A stretch of 37,175 nt of DNA from Anaerolineae bacterium (lineage in GTDB: Bacteria > Chloroflexota > Anaerolineae > JAFGEY01), in NCBI GenBank assembly GCA_016783145.1, contig JADHXD010000037.1:1-37175 (forward strand), in the 5' to 3' direction. The position numbers were made by a program, and so were the translations under genes. This document shows positions 31,409-37,175 of the stretch, piece by piece. Positions within the stretch are counted from its first letter, which is position 1. Each line of letters starts with the position of its first letter. Under the pieces are notes generated by a model. It saw only the letters and a program-made list of their open reading frames with translations, was not told the DNA's origin and made no database searches.

Positions 31409-34400
31409 TCACTTGGGCATATGCTTGAGCGCGCTGTACGCCGGGCGGGGCGACCAGTCATAACGCACGATGCTGTACTTGGACATCTCGCTGTACGTGC
31501 CCGCTACGGGCCAGAAATTCAGGTTCCAGAGGGTCATCACCCCGGCGTGCCCCCAATTCCGCGACCACTGGAAAGCGCGCACGATGTAATCGGCCTGCTG
31601 TGCCTCATCGATGTCTCGGGTGTACTCTGTGCCCGGGTTAGGGTCGACGCCCATCCCATCGACCGTCCCCCATCCGAACTCTGTGGCCCAGAGGCGCTTG
31701 ACCCCATCGTCGTTGGCCTGCATGATCTGGTAATAGTCCTCCATCGTGTTCCGAAAGAAAAAGCTGGGGTGATCGTCGTACCCGCGTGTCGGGTCATAGT
31801 CCCCCCCGGTATAGTACACCTCGGGCGGGTTGGCAAAGCCATAGGGATGTATCCCCACCGCATCGCAGTAGGTCCTGAGCCCGGCATCGTACATCTGCCG
31901 CAGGTACAGGCGGTCGTCTATGGCCCAGACGCCGTCATTGATGCCGGTGGACGTGAGCCCTCCGCTGACCACGATGGCCTCCGGGTCGGCGGCCTTGATC
32001 GCCCAGTATGCGCCCTCGAGCAGCCGCACATAGTCTGCCGCGCTCAACGGCACGCCCTCCCACTCGCGCTTCAGGTTCTGCTCGTTCCAGACCTCGTAGG
32101 CATCCACCCGCCCCCGAAAGTGTGCGGCCATCGCCCCCATAAAGTCGGCCAAGTCCTGGTAGTCATCTGGCGGCCCATCACCTGGTTTGCCGCTGCGCGC
32201 CCAGCCGGGCGCGGCGGTCACGCTGAACAAGACCTTGATCCCCGCCGCACGGCACCGGTTCACGATCTCATCCAGCCCTGCCCAGCCATAGTCCCCCTTG
32301 GTCCCCTCGATATCTTCCCAGCGAACCTGCTGCTTGAGCCACTCCATGCCCAGGTCCTGCACCGCTGCGATCGACTCGGGCAGCTTGTGATACCCGTGCA
32401 CCTGGATACCGTACCCATAGAACGTGGGCACGGGGGGGCGCCAAGACTTTAGGACCAGCGGGATGTACACCCTGGACCTCACAGAGATGTAGCTCGCCTT
32501 GACCTCGCTGTCCGATCCACCCGGGTTGCCCACCGTGAGCGTGACCGTGTACATCCCCGCCGCTGCATAGGTGTGTGTCAGGCTCTCCTGCGTGCGGGTC
32601 ACCCCATCGCCCAGGTCCCACAGGCTCTCGGTATACTCCCCGGTCGAGGTATTGGTCAAGACGACCGTCAGCGGGGCGATGCCCTCGGTCGGCGAGGCGA
32701 CAAAGGAGGCCTGCACCGGCGTATACAGTGTGATCGCGTGGGTACCGGTGACCGTCCCCCTGACGTTGGTCGCGGTGACGGTGATCGCCTGCCCGCCGAG
32801 CGCTTCCCAGTCGAGGGCCAGCGAATCGCTCAAGCCGCCCGACCTCATCACCGGCGACCGCCCTGCCGCGTGCCACACGTAGGTGATCGGCAGCGTGGCG
32901 GTGAGCGGATCGACAGAGGCGGTTAAGGTGTACGTGTTCGAGACGATGCCCGCTGTTGGACCGTCGATCCTCACGCCTGACGGGGGTATGGGCTCCACGG
33001 TCACGCTGATCTCGTCGCGGGCCGACAGTCCCGTCCCCGGGTCCGTGCACTCTGCGCTCAACGTGTGCTCGCCCACCCCCAGGGTGACCTCAGCAACCCA
33101 GCGATCCCTCTCTACGAGCGCGCCTATCCCGTTCACGGTCACCGAGGGGGCTCCTGACGACCCTACGAACCCGGAAACCCGGACCGGGCTCCCGGTCTGG
33201 GCGCCGTCCCCTGGTGCGTCTATGCGGATCACCGGTCCGATCGCCCCCACAAAGGCCGGCTCTGTATCCGCCGCTGGATCTGTGGTCAACCGCACGGCCT
33301 CTGCCGTGAGGATATCGAGGAGATACAGGTCGGTATTGCCCTCCACCGCGTGCTGGACGACCCAATGGGTCTCATCCACCCAGGTGAGACCCATTGGGTC
33401 GCCACCGGCGAAGGCCAGCGTGTTGCCGGTGCCATCCCGGTTCACCACGTACAGCCCCGATGCCGTGCCGTACGCGATGCGCTCGCAGTCCGGTGAGAAC
33501 CTGAGGGCCGCCGTCATCGTGTCCGAGATCACATCCGTCAGGGCACGGGTCTCGACGTCGAGGATGTGCAGCCCCTCGTGGTCGACAAAGGCGATCTCAT
33601 CCTTGATCTGACACCAGTCCGCGCTGGAGGCGACGGTGAGCGAGTGCCCAAAGCCCGCCCCCAGGCCCACAGCGGTCTCTTCGACGTTCAGGTGATAGGT
33701 CGGGCCCCACCGGCTCGTCAACGTGGCAAAACGCGACCCGTCCCCGTTGAAGCGGCCTCCCCAGTCCTCGCTCGACCCGTACGGATCGACCGTCAGCCGG
33801 CGAACGGCGCCGCTGAGGCGGTCCAGGGTGTAGATCCGTTGGTGGGAGGCTTGATCGGGGTCCACGGGCTGATAGTCATCCGCATCAAAGATCACGGTCC
33901 GCCCATCTGCGGAGAGGGCAGGACGTTGAGGATCGGCGATCACCCCGTCGGTCAGGGGCTGTGGTGCGCCTGCCGGGGCCAGGTTCTCATCCAGAGGCAG
34001 GTAGTACAGCCGCGTGCCGCTCCCCGAGCGGCCGGAGACGAACACGATGCCCTGTCCCTGGGCCGGGTAGAGCCCCTCGTAATCCTCCGCCCCCAGAGCG
34101 AGCGTGTACGAGAACTCGGATACCTCGCCGGGGGGCAATTCCGCAGCGAAAAAGACGTTTGCCGTCTCGCTCGCCTCGGGATTGGCGCTGGACAGGTCCA
34201 CCGCCACCTGTGCTTTCCGCACGGATAGGGGCTCCACCGTGCTGCTCTCGAGTGTCAGGATCAGGTCGGTGCGCTCAGAGTACGGGGGATTCGGGTATCT
34301 TGAGAAGTAAGCCTGCGCATCTTGAGGCTGGTCCATTACCAGCTTGGAGCCTGCCCGCACGTTCGTCGAGAGCTCTTCCAGGACGACGGTGCCGGTCACT

Positions 34401-35380
34401 GCCGGCGGGATCAGGAGGTCGCGCGTGACCGCACCGCTCTCGTGCACCAGGTAGACGGACCGGCCATCGTGAAAGGCCTCGATGCCCCCTTCGCCCGTCC
34501 CAGAGGACAGGCGTCCGGACAGCGTAGGTCCCCTCATAAAGTTCAGGCCAGCGAACCCCAGCATCGTGTGCGACTGGGCCAGCTCCGACCGGAGGGCGTG
34601 CGCCGAGCGAAAGTGCAGCTCGGGCTTGCCCGCGGCTTCGATCCACCGCATCTCGACCTCTAGAACGCCCTCTCCGGCCTGCGAATGGATGTCATAGACG
34701 ACCACCATCGTCTCGTCGTCCACCGCGACGATGTGCACCTGGTCGACGTGCTGCAGGAGGTCGTTTTCCGTGAACGGCTCGCCAATAAAGCCCACGCGTG
34801 CCGCTGCCCCCATCCGCAGTGGAGACTCGGCGCCCGCGACGTTCAAGAACCCGTCAGGCGTCATGGCCAGCACCACGGGATACCCGTCGCCCGACCGGTG
34901 AACAAACCAAAGGCGGTTGACGCCCTTGCCCGCGCCATAGTGTCCATCCAGCTCGGACTGTGGGATGCTGCTGCTCCCCGGCGAGCAGGGCTCCGGGGTC
35001 CACGGCACGCCATCCACCCGGATGTCATCGAACCCCATAAAGGGACGACCCCCCGTGCGCGCCTCCACCGACCAGCCAACGGCGTTGTCGACGAGCTTGG
35101 GGCAGGCCAGCGCGTTGATCTGATCGAAAGGACGCCGATCGAGGTCGGTCTCGATCTCTCTCATGGGGTCATCGACAAAGGGGAGGGTCGCGCTGATCGG
35201 CAGCAAGGCCTTGCGGCCCTCGTACTCGCTGACCCCCGGCGACGACGCGGACACCGGTATAGAGGTGGATCGAGCCAGACAGACGAGCAGCATCACGCTG
35301 ACCAGGGAGATCGCCACGGTAAGGGCAAGGTCAGAGATGTGGGTCGTGGCTTTTCTGGAGCGGTTGTGCTCCGAGAGCAT
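31409..35380 (-). CDS. Large secreted multi-domain glycosidase (propeller, Ig-like, PKD, clan-A TIM barrel)
   Basis: 1323 residues from ATG 35380 (AAGGAG eight bases upstream; GTG 35386 is less well spaced). Membrane anchor or signal at about 18-40. Residues 50-400 are unrecognised beta-rich. Residues about 405-690 are TolB/PD40-like propeller repeats (LSADGRTVIFDADDY, FNGDGSRFATL). About 690-850 are Ig-like segments, then a PKD domain (WDLGDGVTRTQESLTHTYAA). The C-terminal approximately 360 residues form a GH39/GH5-like barrel with acid/base E1100 in VYEVWNEQN-type context (VWNEQN) and nucleophile E1234 in ATEFGWG. It likely degrades or binds a polysaccharide at the cell surface. The substrate cannot be told from sequence. 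Confidence 0.88.
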   Translation of the reverse strand: MLSEHNRSRKATTHISDLALTVAISLVSVMLLVCLARSTSIPVSASSPGVSEYEGRKALLPISATLPFVDDPMREIETDLDRRPFDQINALACPKLVDNAVGWSVEARTGGRPFMGFDDIRVDGVPWTPEPCSPGSSSIPQSELDGHYGAGKGVNRLWFVHRSGDGYPVVLAMTPDGFLNVAGAESPLRMGAAARVGFIGEPFTENDLLQHVDQVHIVAVDDETMVVVYDIHSQAGEGVLEVEMRWIEAAGKPELHFRSAHALRSELAQSHTMLGFAGLNFMRGPTLSGRLSSGTGEGGIEAFHDGRSVYLVHESGAVTRDLLIPPAVTGTVVLEELSTNVRAGSKLVMDQPQDAQAYFSRYPNPPYSERTDLILTLESSTVEPLSVRKAQVAVDLSSANPEASETANVFFAAELPPGEVSEFSYTLALGAEDYEGLYPAQGQGIVFVSGRSGSGTRLYYLPLDENLAPAGAPQPLTDGVIADPQRPALSADGRTVIFDADDYQPVDPDQASHQRIYTLDRLSGAVRRLTVDPYGSSEDWGGRFNGDGSRFATLTSRWGPTYHLNVEETAVGLGAGFGHSLTVASSADWCQIKDEIAFVDHEGLHILDVETRALTDVISDTMTAALRFSPDCERIAYGTASGLYVVNRDGTGNTLAFAGGDPMGLTWVDETHWVVQHAVEGNTDLYLLDILTAEAVRLTTDPAADTEPAFVGAIGPVIRIDAPGDGAQTGSPVRVSGFVGSSGAPSVTVNGIGALVERDRWVAEVTLGVGEHTLSAECTDPGTGLSARDEISVTVEPIPPSGVRIDGPTAGIVSNTYTLTASVDPLTATLPITYVWHAAGRSPVMRSGGLSDSLALDWEALGGQAITVTATNVRGTVTGTHAITLYTPVQASFVASPTEGIAPLTVVLTNTSTGEYTESLWDLGDGVTRTQESLTHTYAAAGMYTVTLTVGNPGGSDSEVKASYISVRSRVYIPLVLKSWRPPVPTFYGYGIQVHGYHKLPESIAAVQDLGMEWLKQQVRWEDIEGTKGDYGWAGLDEIVNRCRAAGIKVLFSVTAAPGWARSGKPGDGPPDDYQDLADFMGAMAAHFRGRVDAYEVWNEQNLKREWEGVPLSAADYVRLLEGAYWAIKAADPEAIVVSGGLTSTGINDGVWAIDDRLYLRQMYDAGLRTYCDAVGIHPYGFANPPEVYYTGGDYDPTRGYDDHPSFFFRNTMEDYYQIMQANDDGVKRLWATEFGWGTVDGMGVDPNPGTEYTRDIDEAQQADYIVRAFQWSRNWGHAGVMTLWNLNFWPVAGTYSEMSKYSIVRYDWSPRPAYSALKHMPK

Positions 35381-35462
35381 GGGCACGGCTCCTTCCGGGC
35401 AGAGCGTGGGCGTCCAAAAGACCGCCCGAGCACTTGGACGTCATAGCGCGCCTTGGCACGAT

Positions 35463-35525
35463 GTACCGGCAAAGTCGGTACGCCGTGCTGGCGAGCCGGG
35501 TGCGTGGTACCGGCAAGGCCGGTAC
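35463..35525. repeat. Two related hairpins in the glycosidase leader
   Basis: GTACCGGCAAAGTCGGTAC (35463-35481) and GTACCGGCAAGGCCGGTAC (35507-35525) are near-identical hairpins, 44 bases apart, inside the predicted 5' leader of the large glycosidase. Confidence 0.75.
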
Positions 35526-35563
35526 GCGCCTGCATAGTTCCGGCACCAAGCTCCCCTACCCTC

Positions 35564-35592
35564 ATTGTACCCGATCCTGCCATCTGGAGCAA
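35564..35592 (-). promoter_or_regulatory. Promoter of the large glycosidase gene
   Basis: Minus strand: TTGCTC (35592-35587), 17-base spacer, TACAAT (35569-35564). The leader would be about 175 bases and contain two hairpins. Confidence 0.65.
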
Positions 35593-35678
35593 GCAGCAAG
35601 GCCGGGGTCGCGGAGCATCCTGCCTGCATCCGTGCCGGAGGCGCGGGTGGCAAGGCCGGGGTCTCTGCCGCGGATCCT

Positions 35679-36051
35679 CGCGACGACGGAGACCGTCGTC
35701 GCGCCTTTGCGCTTTCGCTCCCCGCAGTAGCGCCCCGTCCTGGACAAGACGGGTCAAGGCCAGCAGCTCCTCAAAGCTCCTCGCAGGGGCCTGTGGTCCC
35801 AACCGTAGCACAAGCGGCCCGCTTGTGCTACAAGTCGCCGTGGGGCAAGCGGTTCGTCATAGCTCCTCGCAGGGGACTTGCGATTCTCTCGCGCCGACGG
35901 TCTCCGTCGGCGCGCCCCGACAGGTGCCGCAGGGTCTCCCTGCCTCGACCCCCAGGTCAGCAACCCTCATTCCACCACCGGACGGTAGGGACAACCCTTG
36001 TGGTTGCCCAGATCGCAGCGTCTTCTCGCTACGACGGAGACTGTCGTAGCG
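35679..36051. repeat. Cluster of covarying hairpins in a gene-free zone
   Basis: Three 25-bp hairpins with 11-bp stems and AGA or TCT loops lie at 35679-35703, 35890-35914 (opposite orientation) and 36027-36051. They share the CGACGG/CCGTCG-like core but differ at outer stem positions on both sides. A further 13-bp perfect hairpin spans 35805-35831. The zone 35593-36184 shows no convincing gene. Confidence 0.8.
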
Positions 36052-36184
36052 CCACTACGGCTGTTGCATTGTCGCTTGACTTGACTGAGGAGCGGAGCAT
36101 CCCCTGATGCGGAGCGGTCTTCGTCGATGCCATTCGCATCAGGGGATGCTCACTCCTCGGACTTTGCAACAGCCGTATAGTGCC
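36051..36184. mobile_element. 134-bp MITE-like element
   Basis: The ends are imperfect inverted repeats: GCCACTACGGCTGTTGCA on the left (36051-36068) and, on the complement of the right end (36184-36165), the same sequence with TA inserted. An inner perfect 17-bp inverted repeat lies at 36095-36111 and 36135-36151. The GGCTGTTGCA end recalls insertion-sequence termini. There is no coding capacity. It could be a non-autonomous element moved by a transposase elsewhere. Confidence 0.65.
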
Positions 36185-36195
36185 ACGAATCACCC

Positions 36196-36224
36196 TTGAC
36201 AGGTGGTAACCTGTATGGTATAAT
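36196..36224 (+). promoter_or_regulatory. Orphan consensus promoter
   Basis: TTGACA (36196-36201), exactly 17 bases, TATAAT (36219-36224): the strongest promoter in the window. No convincing plus-strand protein follows before the antisense TPR gene. A hairpin at 36421-36463 could end a transcript of about 230 bases. Confidence 0.75.
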
Positions 36225-36420
36225 AGAATAGCCAATACGGTACTATCGCAGAGGATGCTCGCCTTCCCAGACAAGCGGAGAAAAACGACAAACTGCGAAA
36301 AAACAAGTACCGGTACAGGGAGGTCAGCCTATTGCGCCCCAATCCTCGCGAAGCATCCCGCCGGGGCGCCAGGGACCGCCCCCCGTGCGCGACTTGCCGT
36401 CCGCACACCGCAAGATCAGC

Positions 36421-36463
36421 ACAGCCGCCCCTGCTAGAGCACTCTCCAGCCAGGGGCGGCTGT
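36421..36463. terminator. 13-bp hairpin downstream of the TPR gene
   Basis: Arms ACAGCCGCCCCTG (36421-36433) and CAGGGGCGGCTGT (36451-36463), 17-base loop. It lies 22 bases after the TPR gene stop and resembles the hairpin at 27477-27514. Confidence 0.7.
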
Positions 36464-36484
36464 CCATCCCAGAAATCCCGTCGC

Positions 36485-37175
36485 TCAGTGGTGAGCTGCG
36501 TCTCCTATCGCACAGTCCATCGCGCCCTCAAGCGTCATCTCCCGCCCCTCAGCCAGGGCCTCAGCTTGATCCGCTTCGCTGAGCGACGCCCTCGCCGGTT
36601 CGAGTGCGCTGTCCAGTTTCTTGGTCTCCGTGGGGGTGAGGGGGGCTCCGATCTGCTCGCGCAGCACGGCGGCTGCGCCAACCAGGCGCAGCGCGCACCG
36701 GCCCGCTCCGCGCAGCGCTGCCATCCAGGCCACGTCCTCGAACAGGTAGGCAAGCGCCCACTTGTCCTCCAGGTCCCGATAGATCGCCAGGCTCTCCCCG
36801 TACAGGGCGAGGGCTCCTTCATAGTCGCCCTGAGCGCGGGCCACGTTGCCCAGGTTGTTCAACGCGTTGCCGGTCATCCACCGATCCCCCACCTCGCGCT
36901 GCAAGGACACCGCCTCTTCCAGGCAGGAGCGCGCCTCAGCCGTTCGGCCCTGGTCCAAAGCCAAGTTTCCCACGTTGTTCAGTGTGACCGCGATCGCCCA
37001 GCGGTCGTTGAGAGCCCGTCGAACCGACAGGCTCTCCGCGTACAGCGCGTGCGCTGACTCCAGGTCGCCCTGGCGGCGGGCTACAATGCCCAGGTTGCTG
37101 AGCAGGCTGCCGATGGCCCGCCGGTCATCCAGGCGTCGCCGGATGGCCAGGCTCCGCTGGTACAGATCGCGCGCG
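36485..37175 (-). CDS. TPR protein, C-terminal part of a large signalling ATPase (partial)
   Basis: The frame is open to the right edge (about 230 residues seen). At least three 40-residue TPR units of the NLGNVARAQGDYEGALALYG type follow each other. The end (RLVGAAAVLREQIGAPLTPT, then a helix rich in AEGREMTLEGA) is the standard C-terminus of LuxR/SARP-like ATPases with TPR sensor domains. The N-terminal ATPase and DNA-binding parts lie outside the window, so which output domain it carries is unknown. A terminator-like hairpin follows 22 bases after the stop. Confidence 0.85.
   Translation of the reverse strand, partial: ARDLYQRSLAIRRRLDDRRAIGSLLSNLGIVARRQGDLESAHALYAESLSVRRALNDRWAIAVTLNNVGNLALDQGRTAEARSCLEEAVSLQREVGDRWMTGNALNNLGNVARAQGDYEGALALYGESLAIYRDLEDKWALAYLFEDVAWMAALRGAGRCALRLVGAAAVLREQIGAPLTPTETKKLDSALEPARASLSEADQAEALAEGREMTLEGAMDCAIGDAAHH

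Noticed and set aside
35461-36184. CRISPR array
   Set aside because: Repeats are few, differ in sequence, change orientation and have uneven spacing; no cas genes nearby.
36051-36184. Complete insertion sequence
   Set aside because: Only 134 bp and no transposase, so at most a non-autonomous element.
36332-37057. 241-aa plus-strand frame after the orphan promoter
   Set aside because: Mostly antisense to the TPR gene and rich in Arg/Pro/Ser; start would be TTG. An RNA is a better reading.

Overview
The window is GC-rich and gene-dense. It looks like a chromosomal segment of a free-living bacterium, most likely a Chloroflexota (Anaerolineae-like) lineage. The grounds are a SARP-type activator, TPR-rich signalling ATPase relatives, a Hanks-type kinase fragment, large secreted PKD/glycosidase proteins, and an extracellular contractile injection system (eCIS) of the DUF4157/DUF6760 kind. 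Taxonomy is inference from gene content, not proven. No rRNA, tRNA, CRISPR array or intact transposase was seen. Region 1 (1-19894, all minus strand, transcribed right to left) is one long eCIS operon. Order of transcription: a 101-aa protein, AAA+ ATPase, Pvc16-like cap, sheath, tube protein 1, a tail-assembly-chaperone-like protein, a DUF6760 protein with no start codon, a 111-aa protein, tube protein 2, a 780-aa disordered Pro-rich protein, LysM tube adaptor, VgrG-like spike, PAAR tip, gp25 wedge, gpJ-like baseplate protein, an FHA-gpI fusion, a 1152-aa DUF4157 protein, and an Lgt-like membrane protein that runs off the left edge and begins on the DUF4157 stop codon. No tail-fibre gene and no dedicated tape-measure gene are visible. 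Region 2 (19841-21361) is the control region. A SARP-family activator gene with a consensus promoter lies directly upstream of the operon. Between them are three 39-bp hairpin repeats and then four heptamers (TAGAGCG type) at exact 11-bp period, ending exactly 8 bp before a TATACT -10 box. This is the textbook layout of a SARP operator, so the neighbouring regulator very probably switches on the eCIS operon. Inside the operon, the chaperone-like gene carries an in-frame G GGG GGG slippery heptamer followed by a 16/17-bp stem-loop, and the -1 frame continues straight into the start-less DUF6760 sequence. This predicts a programmed -1 frameshift like that of the tail-assembly chaperones of phages lambda and P2. 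Region 3 (21360-27241) is accessory: a uroporphyrinogen-decarboxylase-like protein, a kinase/TPR chimeric gene remnant, a 77-aa orphan, a frameshifted GH43-like beta-propeller glycosidase, a lytic transglycosylase and a PQQ-type beta-propeller protein. Region 4 (27744-31264) holds a secreted papain-type protease with a Cys-rich, knottin-ending tail, divergent from a ParA-like ATPase/GAF membrane-protein operon, with an operator-like palindrome between them. Region 5 (31315-37175) has a bidirectional terminator, a 1.3-kb-residue-scale secreted glycosidase with propeller and PKD domains, an approximately 1-kb non-coding zone full of hairpin repeats and a 134-bp MITE-like element, an orphan consensus promoter, and a truncated TPR protein at the right edge.
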